Source of the DNA: Aquitalea denitrificans
GTDB taxonomy: Bacteria > Pseudomonadota > Gammaproteobacteria > Burkholderiales > Chromobacteriaceae
Assembly: GCF_009856625.1 (NCBI RefSeq)
Contig: NZ_CP047241.1
Coordinates: forward strand, 1,550,001-1,614,000
Direction of reading: 5' to 3'
Length of the DNA stretch: 64,000 nt
The notes under the pieces were generated by a model. The model saw only the letters and a list, made by a program, of their open reading frames with translations. It had not been told where the DNA came from and made no database searches. Shown here piece by piece: positions 1 through 8,301 of this stretch. Position 1 is the first letter of the stretch, and each line of letters opens with the position of its first letter. A program made the translations under genes and the position numbers.

Positions 1-436
1 GGGCGATGGCGCTGATTTCCTCGCGCCGCTTGAGGATTTCGGCATACACCTGGCTGCGCTCTTCCGCCCAGGGGGCAATGAACAGCGACACAATGCCCAC
101 CAGCAGGGCCAGTGGAATGGTAAAACGCATTACCGGCCATATCCAGTCGCGCAGCGACAGGCCGGATGACAACCATACCGCCATTTCGTGATCGCGCCAG
201 ATGCGGGTCATCACCACCAGTACGGTGACGAATACGGTAAGAATCATCAGCAGGGGAAACAGGCCCAGCGCCCAGAAACCGATCAGTGCGGTAACCGCTT
301 CGTTTGCAATCTGGCCTTCGGCCGCACGGCCTAGCAGGTTGATGGCCTGGGTAGAGAGAATGATGGCCAGCAGGACGACAAAAACGCCCAGGGCGGTAAA
401 AGTCAATTCTCGGGTCAGGCTTTTACGAAAAACCAT
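1..436 (-). CDS. lptF: LPS export permease LptF (N-terminal part, cut by window edge)
   Basis: LptF is one of the two inner-membrane permeases (with LptG) of the LptB2FGC transporter that extracts lipopolysaccharide and passes it to the periplasmic bridge. The frame starts at an ATG at 436 and reads off the left edge, so only about 145 residues are visible. They show a short basic N-terminus (MVFRKSLTREL), a first membrane segment at about residues 12-33, a second at about 50-73, the cytoplasmic motif RIWRDHEMAVW typical of the YjgP/YjgQ family, and a third hydrophobic stretch at about 100-120. It is divergent from pepA, as in many Proteobacteria, where lptF and lptG follow each other away from pepA; that context favours LptF over LptG. 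The roughly 200-bp gap to pepA should hold both promoters. Confidence 0.88.
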   Translation of the reverse strand, partial: MVFRKSLTRELTFTALGVFVVLLAIILSTQAINLLGRAAEGQIANEAVTALIGFWALGLFPLLMILTVFVTVLVVMTRIWRDHEMAVWLSSGLSLRDWIWPVMRFTIPLALLVGIVSLFIAPWAEERSQVYAEILKRREEISAIA

Positions 437-639
437 TTATCAGTGCCTTTTTGACTTTTTATGACTTGCGTAGTGATAATTTGATTTGATAACTCTGAAA
501 CGCCGTTTCCGGCAAATTTCGGGATGGACGCAGCTTCTGTCTTCGCCTGCTACAGGCAGGGCTTTCCGGCACGCCAGGCACTGCTGGCAGCCTGCAAGGA
601 AGTGGAATAACTGACACTCGCATTACACGGGAGTACAAG

Positions 640-2205
640 ATGGAATTTAACATAAAAAGCGGCAGCCCGGAAAAACAGCGCGTTGCCTGCGTGATAGTAG
701 GTGTCTATGAATCGCGCAAGCTAACCTTTGCCGCCGATTTGCTTGATCGCATCTCCAACGGCTTTATCAGCGACGTGATTCGTCGTGGCGACATGGAAGG
801 CAAGCTGGGCAGCACGCTGTTGCTGCACTCTGTGCCGCATACCCTGTGCGACCGGGTGATGCTGGTCGGTCTGGGCAAGGAGCGCGACTTCCGCGCCAAG
901 GAGTACCGCGAGGCCGTGCGCAGCTCGGTGCGCAGCCTGACCCAGACATCCGCGACTGAAGCCGTCAGCTACCTGACCGAGCTGACCGTGAAGAAACACG
1001 ATGTCGAATGGATGATCGAACAGGCCACCGTGGTGACGCTGGACGTGCTCTACCGCTTCGACCGCTTCAAGAGCAAGCAGGATGACAGCGTGCGTGAGCC
1101 GCGCAAGCTTACCCTGGCCGTGCCGCGCCGCAGCGATCTGGCCGATGGTGAGAAAGGCCTGCTGCGCGGCTTGGCCATTGGTAACGGCATGAAGCTGGCC
1201 AAGGATCTGGGCAACCTGCCGCCCAATGTCTGCACGCCGGCTTACCTGGCAGAAGAAGCGGAGCGCATTGCCACCGAATTCGGCACGGGTGTGGAAATCT
1301 ACGGCCAGAGCCAGCTGGAAGAGCTTGGGCTCAACTCCTTCCTGTCGGTCGCCCGTGGCAGTGTGGTGGAACCCAGGCTGATCGTGCTGCACTACCAGGG
1401 TGCCAAGGACAAGAACGACCGCCCGCTGGCACTGGTGGGCAAGGGCATCACCTTTGACTCCGGCGGTATCTCGCTCAAGCCCGGTGAAGGCATGGACGAG
1501 ATGAAATACGATATGTGCGGCGCAGCCTCGGTACTGGGTGCCTTCCGCGCTGCCGTGGAAATGAAGCTGCCGATCAATCTGGTCACCATTGTACCGGCCT
1601 GCGAAAACATGCCGGCCGGCAATGCTGTCAAGCCCGGTGACATCATCACCAGCCTGTCCGGCCAAACCATCGAAGTGCTCAATACCGATGCCGAAGGCCG
1701 CCTGATCCTGTGCGATGCGCTGACCTTTGCCGAGCGCTTCAATCCGGAAACCGTGATTGATGTCGCCACCCTGACCGGTGCCTGCATCATCGCCCTGGGC
1801 CATGTTGCCACCGGCCTGTACAGCAACCAGGACAGCCTGGCGCGCGAGCTGCTGGCCGCTGGCGAGGAAGTGGCCGACCGTGCCTGGCACATGCCGCTGT
1901 GGGATGAATACCAGGAACAGCTCAAGAGCCCGTTTGCCGACATGGCCAATATTGGTGGCCGTCCGGGTGGCAGCATTACTGCCGCCTGCTTCCTGTCGCG
2001 CTTTGCCAAGGCTTACGACTGGGCGCATCTGGACATCGCCGGCACCGCATGGAAGAGCGGCAAGGACAAGGGCGCAACCGGTCGCCCAGTGCCGCTGCTA
2101 GTGCAATTCCTGCAAGACCGCGCCGACATCGCCCTGGGCAATGTCGTGCGCCGTGGCCGTCCGCGTCGCGAATCGCCAGAAGTTGTAGAAGATGACGCGG
2201 ATTGA
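640..2205 (+). CDS. pepA: Leucyl aminopeptidase A (M17 family)
   Basis: Cytosolic two-metal aminopeptidase that removes N-terminal residues; the E. coli protein is also a DNA-binding accessory factor (XerCD, carAB). The 521-residue protein has the family signature NTDAEGRL at residues 348-355, with metal and catalytic residues at K268, D273, K280, D291, D350, E352 and R354, each two positions before the E. coli PepA numbering. The variable N-terminal domain covers about residues 1-165. The C-terminus carries an Arg/Glu/Asp-rich tail (from about residue 505) that makes it slightly longer than the usual 500 or so. The ATG at 640 follows a GGGAG stretch. The last 14 bases overlap holC, so the two are cotranscribed, and the order lptF / pepA-holC matches E. 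coli. Confidence 0.96.
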   Translation: MEFNIKSGSPEKQRVACVIVGVYESRKLTFAADLLDRISNGFISDVIRRGDMEGKLGSTLLLHSVPHTLCDRVMLVGLGKERDFRAKEYREAVRSSVRSLTQTSATEAVSYLTELTVKKHDVEWMIEQATVVTLDVLYRFDRFKSKQDDSVREPRKLTLAVPRRSDLADGEKGLLRGLAIGNGMKLAKDLGNLPPNVCTPAYLAEEAERIATEFGTGVEIYGQSQLEELGLNSFLSVARGSVVEPRLIVLHYQGAKDKNDRPLALVGKGITFDSGGISLKPGEGMDEMKYDMCGAASVLGAFRAAVEMKLPINLVTIVPACENMPAGNAVKPGDIITSLSGQTIEVLNTDAEGRLILCDALTFAERFNPETVIDVATLTGACIIALGHVATGLYSNQDSLARELLAAGEEVADRAWHMPLWDEYQEQLKSPFADMANIGGRPGGSITAACFLSRFAKAYDWAHLDIAGTAWKSGKDKGATGRPVPLLVQFLQDRADIALGNVVRRGRPRRESPEVVEDDAD

Positions 2206-2614
2206 TTTTTATACCAATGTGGCCCAGCCGCAGGAGTTTGCCTGCAAGCTGGCCGCAACGGTATTTCGCAAACAGGAGCGCCTGCTGGTGTGGCTGGAGG
2301 ACGAGCGGGCGCTCGATACCTTCAGCAACCGGCTGTGGTGCATCAGTGACATCCAGTTCATTGCCCACTGCCGGCTGGATGCTGCCGAGGCGGCGGAAAC
2401 TCCGATCTGGCTTACCGCCACACTGCCGGCAGACTTGCAGCACCCGGTGTTGTTGAATCTGGGACCGGAATTACCGCCCGCGCCGGCGCAGTTTTCCCGT
2501 ATTCTGGAGATTGTCGGAACCGATGAGGCCGCGCTGGATACCGCCCGCCACCGCTTCAAGGCTTATCGCGCTCTGGGTTACGCCATCCAACATCATGACA
2601 TGAGCCACAAGTGA
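2192..2614 (+). CDS. holC: DNA polymerase III chi subunit
   Basis: HolC is the clamp-loader accessory subunit that pairs with psi (HolD) and contacts single-strand binding protein on the lagging strand. The 140-residue product has the HolC-like start (MTRIDFYTNV), the early EFACKLAATVF and RLLVWLEDERALDTF segments, WCISDIQFIAH, and the C-terminal RHRFKAYRALGY motif, at the usual family length of about 145. It starts 14 bases inside pepA, consistent with translational coupling. The next gene follows its stop by 2 bases. In E. coli valS follows holC; here a long low-complexity gene takes that place. Confidence 0.93.
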   Translation: MTRIDFYTNVAQPQEFACKLAATVFRKQERLLVWLEDERALDTFSNRLWCISDIQFIAHCRLDAAEAAETPIWLTATLPADLQHPVLLNLGPELPPAPAQFSRILEIVGTDEAALDTARHRFKAYRALGYAIQHHDMSHK

Positions 2615-2616
2615 CC

Positions 2617-4857
2617 ATGAACCAGTCGCCAACGCCTGATCTGCCCTCTTGGGACGAGCTGGACCTGCCAGTGCTGGACGAAGTGGTGGATGAATCCGCC
2701 ATTCCTGTATTGGCAGAGGAAGTGCTGGACGTCCCGGATTTTGATTTTTCCAGTGAGATGGAGGCCGTAAAGGGCGGTTTGCCCATGCCGGCAGAGGGAG
2801 TGGCGGAACTGGAAATACCGGAACTGACACTGGAAGATCTGGATGTTGCTCCGTCGACGGCAGGGGCTGCGGCACTGGATCTGGCCAGCCTGCCTTCGCT
2901 GGATCTGACCGAGCCCGCAGGTGAGCTTGATCTTGCACAGGTACTGCATGGTGATCAGGGGCGTGCAGTAGCCGCTACGCCGGAGTCGCAAGCAATGGCA
3001 AGACCGGAAGCGCCCTTGTTGGCAGTGGATGGCTTTGAATTCATGCTGGATGAACCAGCACCAGCACCAGCACCAGCACCAGCACCAGCACCAGCACCAG
3101 CACCAGCACCAGCACCAGCACCAGCACCAGCACCAGCCATTGAGCCGGAGTTGCAGCCCCTCCCGCTGCCGGCTGCAGAAACACTTGCCATGCCGGCTGT
3201 CGCGGTAGCGGAGCCAGTGGCAGCGTCTGCGGCAGTTCCGGTTGTGGAAGAGCTGCAGATTCCTGATCTGTCCGATGAACTGGACATTGACTGGGACAGC
3301 ATGGCCGAACCAGCGGTTGTCGCGGAATCTGTACCGCAGGCCGACGGCGTGCATCATCAACCCATCCTGGGTGAAGAAATCAAGGAAGCTGCTGCTGCGG
3401 GTTCTGACGAAGCGCAGCCGTCTTTACCGGCGGATATTCCGCCGGCCTTGCCTGGCGGCCTGTCCATTTCCCTGGATAGCCTGCCGGCCGGAGTGCTGGG
3501 AGGCGGTATCGGACGGCTGGAGGAGGAAACGCCTTCGGCCAGCGAGTTGCTGGCACGGGCACAGGCGCTGGTTGCAGCCACGCCGGGCTCGCTTGATGAA
3601 GTCTTGCGCGCAGCCGAACAGACACTGGCAGAGCAGACTGTTGCTGAGCAGGATGCATTGCTGCCACCCCTGGTTGCCCCTGTGGCACCGGAGGCAAAGT
3701 CATTCACCTCCCTGAGCGAAGCCGAGTTGCTGGAAGCCATGGCGACCTTGCCCAGCATGCAGCCCGCTGGACTGATGGAGCAGGACTGGCCGGGGCTGGG
3801 CGAAGCCATGCTGCCTGAGGCTGCGGTATCGGCAGAGCAGGATGAGGCGGACGTTCTGGCTGCCTCACCCTTGCTGCAGGATGAATGGGCGGGTGAATAC
3901 GACAAGGTGGCGACGCTGCCGGCAGCAGAGCTGCCAGTGCAGACGACGGATGACACACTGTCGGTTGAAATGGAAGAGAGCTGGCCGGGCCTGGGCGATG
4001 TTGATCGTGCCAATGAAACCGAGCTAAGCCTGCCGGAGGAAACGGAAATCACCCCGCCTGTGGCGAGCCATCCACATGCGCTGCCGCAGGATTTGCCAGT
4101 GCTGGATGAGGAAGCACACTTCATTCCTGCAGATGATGCAGAAGAGATGATTGCCAGCGCCAGCGAAGCGGCACCGTTTGCTCCCCTGCCGGTGACAACG
4201 CCGGTAGCGGCATTGTTTGCAGAGTCGCCGTTTGCCAGTGAGCGTGAGCCAGAGATCACGCCGCTTGTCGCCGAGCATGCCTTGCCGTCACCGTCGCCTG
4301 CAGTGCCAGATGGTGCGCCCGCCGCTGTGCCAGACCTGCCGGTACTGACCGATATCGAGCCGGAGTCAGCTGTCACCACGGCGGAGCCACCGGCTGTCGA
4401 CAATCCGCAGGCAGTCCACCCTGCCGCACTGAAGACACTGACCGGTGCCAGCTTTGCTGCCGCCATGCCGCAGACAGGTTCGCAACCTGCACTGCCCGAT
4501 AGCGGCAAGGCAGTGGAGGTGCTTAGCGTTGCTGCGGTTACCACGGCGTCGGCAGCAGCAGCGCTGATGAATCCGGCCAGTCACAAGGACGAAACCGTGG
4601 CGGTGGTGGACGAGCGTGCGCTGGTGGAAGCCATGTATGAAAAGCTGCTGCCACGCATGAAGGTGGAACTGTCGCTGTGGTTGCAGGATGCTCTGGAACT
4701 GCAGGCCAAGAACATGCTGTCCGGGGTGATGCAGCAGCTGAAGGAAGACTACGACATGCTGTTTGGCGAAACCCTCAAGGAAAGCCTGCGGCAGGCCATT
4801 CTGGCCCTCGGGCGCGAGCAGCAGGGCCAGCATGGTCCTTCCGGAGGAGAAGACTGA
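2617..4857 (+). CDS. Acidic Ala/Pro-rich protein of unknown function with a conserved-looking C-terminus
   Basis: Not confidently recognised. Residues 1 to about 640 are acidic, low in Lys and rich in Ala, Pro, Glu and Val, so probably largely disordered. The start has short repeated phrases (DLPVLDEVV, IPVLAEEV), and similar motifs recur (for example DLPVLDE near residue 490, SWPGLGD twice). A run of 14 Pro-Ala pairs lies near residues 147-174. The last 80 or so residues differ: they look like an amphipathic helical domain (LVEAMYEKLLPRMKVELSLW, then LKESLRQAILAL). The opening resembles Burkholderia proteins annotated DUF2486, but this is from memory. ATG 2617 was chosen, 2 bases after the holC stop; an in-frame GTG at 2611 is the alternative. 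The stop overlaps the next gene by one base. Confidence 0.8.
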   Translation: MNQSPTPDLPSWDELDLPVLDEVVDESAIPVLAEEVLDVPDFDFSSEMEAVKGGLPMPAEGVAELEIPELTLEDLDVAPSTAGAAALDLASLPSLDLTEPAGELDLAQVLHGDQGRAVAATPESQAMARPEAPLLAVDGFEFMLDEPAPAPAPAPAPAPAPAPAPAPAPAPAPAIEPELQPLPLPAAETLAMPAVAVAEPVAASAAVPVVEELQIPDLSDELDIDWDSMAEPAVVAESVPQADGVHHQPILGEEIKEAAAAGSDEAQPSLPADIPPALPGGLSISLDSLPAGVLGGGIGRLEEETPSASELLARAQALVAATPGSLDEVLRAAEQTLAEQTVAEQDALLPPLVAPVAPEAKSFTSLSEAELLEAMATLPSMQPAGLMEQDWPGLGEAMLPEAAVSAEQDEADVLAASPLLQDEWAGEYDKVATLPAAELPVQTTDDTLSVEMEESWPGLGDVDRANETELSLPEETEITPPVASHPHALPQDLPVLDEEAHFIPADDAEEMIASASEAAPFAPLPVTTPVAALFAESPFASEREPEITPLVAEHALPSPSPAVPDGAPAAVPDLPVLTDIEPESAVTTAEPPAVDNPQAVHPAALKTLTGASFAAAMPQTGSQPALPDSGKAVEVLSVAAVTTASAAAALMNPASHKDETVAVVDERALVEAMYEKLLPRMKVELSLWLQDALELQAKNMLSGVMQQLKEDYDMLFGETLKESLRQAILALGREQQGQHGPSGGED
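3055..3138 (+). repeat. In-frame hexanucleotide tandem repeat (CCAGCA)13 + CCAGCC
   Basis: Thirteen exact CCAGCA units and one CCAGCC unit encode fourteen Pro-Ala pairs inside the 2617-4857 gene. The DNA units are identical at the third codon position, which points to recent slippage expansion rather than selection on protein alone. Six-base changes keep the frame, so copy-number variation would change linker length and not switch the gene off. Confidence 0.97.
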
Positions 4858-5408
4858 TGGGACACCGTCTATCCCGCATCGTCACCCGTACCGGGGATGA
4901 TGGTACGACCGGCCTGGGTGATGGCAGCCGGGTGGCCAAGGATTGCACGCGGGTACACGCGCTGGGCGAGGTGGACGAACTCAACTCGGTACTTGGCGTG
5001 CTGCTGGCTGAGGATTTGCCTGAGGACGTCTCCCGGCACTTGCTGGCGGTGCAGCACGACCTGTTTGATCTGGGTTCGGAGTTGGCGGTGCCTGGTTATG
5101 CGGCGATTAAGCCAGAGCACGTGGTGACGCTAGAGCAGTGGGTAAGCCAGATGAATGCCGGTTTGCCCATGCTCAAGGAGTTTATTCTGCCGGGCGGTTC
5201 TCGGCCGGCCGGGCTGGCGCATCAGGCCCGATCTGTATGTCGCCGGGCGGAGCGGGCGCTGGTAGCGGCTGCGCATGAGGGGGAGGTTTCCCAAGCCGCC
5301 CGGCAGTATCTGAATCGCTTGTCGGACGCCCTGTTCATTCTGGCACGGCATCTGAACAAGGCGCTGGGGCAGCCCGATGTGTTGTGGCAGCCGCATCGCA
5401 GGGAATGA
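4857..5408 (+). CDS. Cob(I)yrinic acid a,c-diamide adenosyltransferase (PduO type)
   Basis: ATP:cob(I)alamin adenosyltransferase that makes adenosylcobalamin. The 183-residue protein has the ATP-binding N-terminal motif TRTGDDGTTGLGDGSRVAKD (about residues 10-29), the EVDELNS segment, and the helix-bundle signatures RSVCRRAERALV and YLNRLSDALFILAR of the PduO family. It is an all-alpha ATR, unrelated to CobA. Its ATG overlaps the stop of the upstream gene (TGATG), with a clear GGAGGAGAA ribosome site, so it is coupled to the pepA-holC run. A terminator follows. Confidence 0.94.
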   Translation: MGHRLSRIVTRTGDDGTTGLGDGSRVAKDCTRVHALGEVDELNSVLGVLLAEDLPEDVSRHLLAVQHDLFDLGSELAVPGYAAIKPEHVVTLEQWVSQMNAGLPMLKEFILPGGSRPAGLAHQARSVCRRAERALVAAAHEGEVSQAARQYLNRLSDALFILARHLNKALGQPDVLWQPHRRE

Positions 5409-5430
5409 TGCCAGCCTGGCTGGAATCAAC

Positions 5431-5454
5431 AAAGCCGCTCCGAGGAGCGGCTTT
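5431..5454. terminator. Bidirectional intrinsic terminator
   Basis: Ten-base stem AAAGCCGCTC / GAGCGGCTTT with a CGAG loop and T tracts on both strands. It lies between the convergent adenosyltransferase and hydrolase genes and can serve both. Confidence 0.9.
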
Positions 5455-5474
5455 TCTTATCGCCTTGGCTGCAT

Positions 5475-6308
5475 TCAGGCTTTAGCGTGGCTGGCGGCAG
5501 GCACCAGCACGTCTGGCGGCAAATGCTCCAGCCACTGTAGCAAACGCTCTGCCGTGCGTTCCCAGTGCGTGTCCAGCATCATCATATGGCCCATGTGGGG
5601 TAGGATTTCCGCGTTGACATCCAGCCGCTCGGCAGTAACCACTACGTCCTGCGGCGAGATCAGCATATCCTCGGCCGCTCCCAGCACCAGGGCCGGCAAA
5701 GGCGGGATGGCCGCTATCCCCAAGGGGTTGACCAGGGTCATGTCCATGACCGCACGTTGGCTTTCCAGCTGGCAACGCCGCACTAGCAAGTCGGTGGTGC
5801 TGTCCGGGGCATCGGCAGAGAGCAGCAGATCGCGCAGCTCTTCCTGGGCCGGGTTGTAGCTGCCCTGCTGATACAGATTCAGATTAAGCAGCAGGCCCGG
5901 TGCCTGGGTCAGCAGGCGCAGGCTGGAGGAGGCCAGCCCGGTTGGCGGGACAGATGCCAGGAAGGCGGCTGCCGGCAGGCGATGACGGATCAGGTATTGC
6001 TGCAGCACAAAGCCACCCATCGAATGACCAATCATGATGGGGGTGTGCTTGATGCGCTTTACGGCTGCACTCAGATTACGTACATAGTCGTCGATGCTGA
6101 TGGCTGCCAGATATTGCCGCCCGTCGCTGTCGCCATGTCCTTCCAGGCTGAGCGCCCAGCAGTCATAGCCCTGGCGGGCAAACCATGGCAGGAAGGTTTC
6201 CTGCCAGCACCATGCGGCACAGAATGCGCCGTGGACAAACAAAAGGGGCGGCGCGTTGCGCGCCGTCCCTGTTGCTGCCTCATGAATCAGTTCGAGGCGT
6301 GGTTGCAT
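5475..6308 (-). CDS. Alpha/beta hydrolase
   Basis: Member of the alpha/beta-hydrolase fold (Hydrolase_4/monoglyceride-lipase-like); substrate unknown. Visible are the oxyanion segment LLFVHGAFCAAWCW, the nucleophile elbow GHSMGG, an acidic residue in GAAEDMLISPQD and a late histidine in LPHMGHMMM, giving a Ser-Asp-His triad. The start at ATG 6308 gives 277 residues (MQPRLELIHEA) and lies 4 bases after the phoH stop; longer in-frame starts would run into phoH. It is the last gene of the leftward trxB-smr-bcp-phoH run. Confidence 0.85.
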   Translation of the reverse strand: MQPRLELIHEAATGTARNAPPLLFVHGAFCAAWCWQETFLPWFARQGYDCWALSLEGHGDSDGRQYLAAISIDDYVRNLSAAVKRIKHTPIMIGHSMGGFVLQQYLIRHRLPAAAFLASVPPTGLASSSLRLLTQAPGLLLNLNLYQQGSYNPAQEELRDLLLSADAPDSTTDLLVRRCQLESQRAVMDMTLVNPLGIAAIPPLPALVLGAAEDMLISPQDVVVTAERLDVNAEILPHMGHMMMLDTHWERTAERLLQWLEHLPPDVLVPAASHAKA

Positions 6309-6312
6309 TGAA

Positions 6313-7716
6313 TCAGAGTACCTCTCCGGCATGGTCTGCCAGTCGTGAGCGTTCCCCGCGTTGCAGGGTGATATGGCCGGAATGTTCCCAACCCTTGAAG
6401 CGGTCGACCACATAGGTGAGGCCGGAACTGCCTTCAGTCAGGTAGGGCGTGTCGATTTGCGAAATATTGCCCAGACAGACTACCTTGGTTCCCGGACCTG
6501 CACGAGTGATCAGTGTCTTCATCTGCTTGGGTGTCAGGTTTTGCGCCTCGTCGATGATCAGATACTTGTTGAGGAAGGTGCGGCCACGCATGAAGTTGAG
6601 TGACTTCACCTTGATGCGCGAGCGCACCAGATCGCGAGTAGCGGCACGGCCCCAGTCGCCGCCATCGTCGTCGCTCTTGTTCAGTACATCCAGGTTATCT
6701 TCCAGCGCGCCCATCCAGGGGGCCATCTTTTCCTCTTCCGTCCCCGGCAAAAAGCCGATGTCTTCACCCACCGGTACGGTGACGCGGGTCATGATGATTT
6801 CCGAGTACAGTTTTTGTTCCAGCGTCATGGCCAGACCTGCGGCCAGGGTGAGCAGGGTTTTGCCGGTGCCGGCCTGACCCAGCAAGGTGATGAAGTCCAC
6901 CTCAGGGTCCATCAGCAGGTTTAGTGCGAAGTTCTGTTCCCGGTTGCGGGCGGTAATGCCCCACACATTATTCTTGTGATGGCTGTAGTCCTTCAGGGTC
7001 TGGATGACGGCATTCTTGCCCTCAACATTGATCACCCGTGCTTGCAGGGGCTGCGGCCCTTCCTGCCACAGCATCTGGTTGATCAGCAGATTGGGGACGT
7101 CCTGTCCCTTTACCTGATAGAAGCTGCGGCCTTGTTCCTGCCACGACTTCATGTCCTTGCCATTGCGTTCCCAGAAGGTTTCGTCGATCTCGCGGGTGCC
7201 GGTGTACAGCAGGTCGGAATCCTGCAGTACCTTGTCGTTGAAATAATCTTCTGCGTCCAGGCCCAGTGCGCGGGCCTTGATGCGCATATTGATGTCTTTG
7301 GACACCAGGATGACGGAGCGCTCTGGGTGCAGCTCCTTTAGTGCCATCACGATACCCAGGATCTGGTTATCAGCCTTGCCCACTGGCAAAGAAGGGGGCA
7401 GTACGCTGTGAATGGCCTGGGTCTGCAGGATGAGCTTGCCGGTGGCAGCCTCGCGGCTGGCATTCTTCAGCGTAATGCCGGCTTCGATTTTGTTTTCACA
7501 GCCGCTGACAATGTCGTCCAGGAAGCGACTGGTCTGGCGGGCATTGCGCGCCACTTCCGACATGCCGCTCTTGTGGGCGTCCAGCTCTTCCAGGGTGATG
7601 ATGGGGATGAAAACATCGTGCTCTTCAAAGCGGTACAAACTGGTAGGGTCGTGCAGCAATACATTGGTGTCCAGAACGAACAGCTTGGTGGTTTTGCTTT
7701 TTTTACGGCTTACCAT
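6313..7716 (-). CDS. PhoH family protein with N-terminal PIN domain
   Basis: The 467-residue protein joins a PIN-type ribonuclease domain (DTNVLLHDP near residue 15, further acidic residues at LEELD and the SKD segment) to a PhoH-type P-loop ATPase (Walker A GQAGTGKT, Walker B YLIIDEAQN). This PIN-PhoH arrangement (YlaK/PhoH2-like) is linked to RNA unwinding and cleavage in other bacteria; the role here is inferred. ATG 7716 was chosen because AAGGGG lies at good spacing upstream and the protein then begins MVSRKKSKTTK, directly before the PIN core. The hydrolase gene follows after 4 bases. Confidence 0.93.
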   Translation of the reverse strand: MVSRKKSKTTKLFVLDTNVLLHDPTSLYRFEEHDVFIPIITLEELDAHKSGMSEVARNARQTSRFLDDIVSGCENKIEAGITLKNASREAATGKLILQTQAIHSVLPPSLPVGKADNQILGIVMALKELHPERSVILVSKDINMRIKARALGLDAEDYFNDKVLQDSDLLYTGTREIDETFWERNGKDMKSWQEQGRSFYQVKGQDVPNLLINQMLWQEGPQPLQARVINVEGKNAVIQTLKDYSHHKNNVWGITARNREQNFALNLLMDPEVDFITLLGQAGTGKTLLTLAAGLAMTLEQKLYSEIIMTRVTVPVGEDIGFLPGTEEEKMAPWMGALEDNLDVLNKSDDDGGDWGRAATRDLVRSRIKVKSLNFMRGRTFLNKYLIIDEAQNLTPKQMKTLITRAGPGTKVVCLGNISQIDTPYLTEGSSGLTYVVDRFKGWEHSGHITLQRGERSRLADHAGEVL

Positions 7717-7766
7717 GATGGACCCCTTGGCGATGCAGTGCCCGGTCGACAGACCGGGGCGCTGCG

Positions 7767-8219
7767 TTAGAGAGTGTTTACAAAGGCAAGAACTTCTGCG
7801 GCATGGCCGGGCACTTTTACTTTGCGCCACTCGCGCACGATCACACCGCTGGCATCGATCACGAAGGTGCTGCGCTCGATGCCTCTTACCTGTTTGCCGT
7901 ACATGTTTTTCATTTTGATGACGTCAAACAGGGTACAAACAGTTTCCTCCGCATCGGATAGCAATTCAAACGGCAATTCCAGCTTGGCCTTGAAGTTTTC
8001 ATGCGATTTGATGCTGTCACGCGAGATACCGACAATGCTGATGCCTGCTGCGGCAAACTGGGCATGGAGGTCGCGGAAATCCATGGTTTCGTTGGTGCAG
8101 CCCGGGGTGTTGTCCTTGGGGTAGAAGTAGATCACCAGCGGCTTGGACGCAGCAGAAAGAGAGAAGGTGGTGCCGGTCGTGCCGGGCAGGGTGAAGTCGG
8201 GGCAGGGTGTGCCTGACAT
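7767..8219 (-). CDS. bcp: Thioredoxin-dependent peroxiredoxin (BCP/PrxQ family)
   Basis: Reduces hydrogen and alkyl peroxides with electrons from thioredoxin, which fits the thioredoxin reductase gene upstream in the same run. The 150-residue protein has the AhpC/TSA fold signatures YFYPKDNTPGC with peroxidatic Cys41. The resolving Cys five residues later, present in E. coli Bcp, is absent here (TPGCTNETMD), so it is either a 1-Cys enzyme or uses another Cys, such as the one in EETVCTLF. Start ATG 8219 has a GTCAGGAG ribosome site 6 bases upstream. Confidence 0.93.
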   Translation of the reverse strand: MSGTPCPDFTLPGTTGTTFSLSAASKPLVIYFYPKDNTPGCTNETMDFRDLHAQFAAAGISIVGISRDSIKSHENFKAKLELPFELLSDAEETVCTLFDVIKMKNMYGKQVRGIERSTFVIDASGVIVREWRKVKVPGHAAEVLAFVNTL

Positions 8220-8301
8220 GCAAGACTCCTGACGGTGGAGGTTGGTGGGAATGCAACCGCCTTGCTTTGAGCTTAGCGGAAATTTCTTACTATTGTCATC
8301 C

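Noticed and set aside
721..2028. Long open frame (435 codons) on the strand opposite pepA
   Set aside because: It is antisense to a gene with all catalytic residues in place; its His/Gln/Ala-rich composition is what GC-rich reading frames give on the opposite strand.
3055..3138. Repeat array that might be taken for CRISPR
   Set aside because: Units are 6 bases with no spacers and are in frame inside a coding region.
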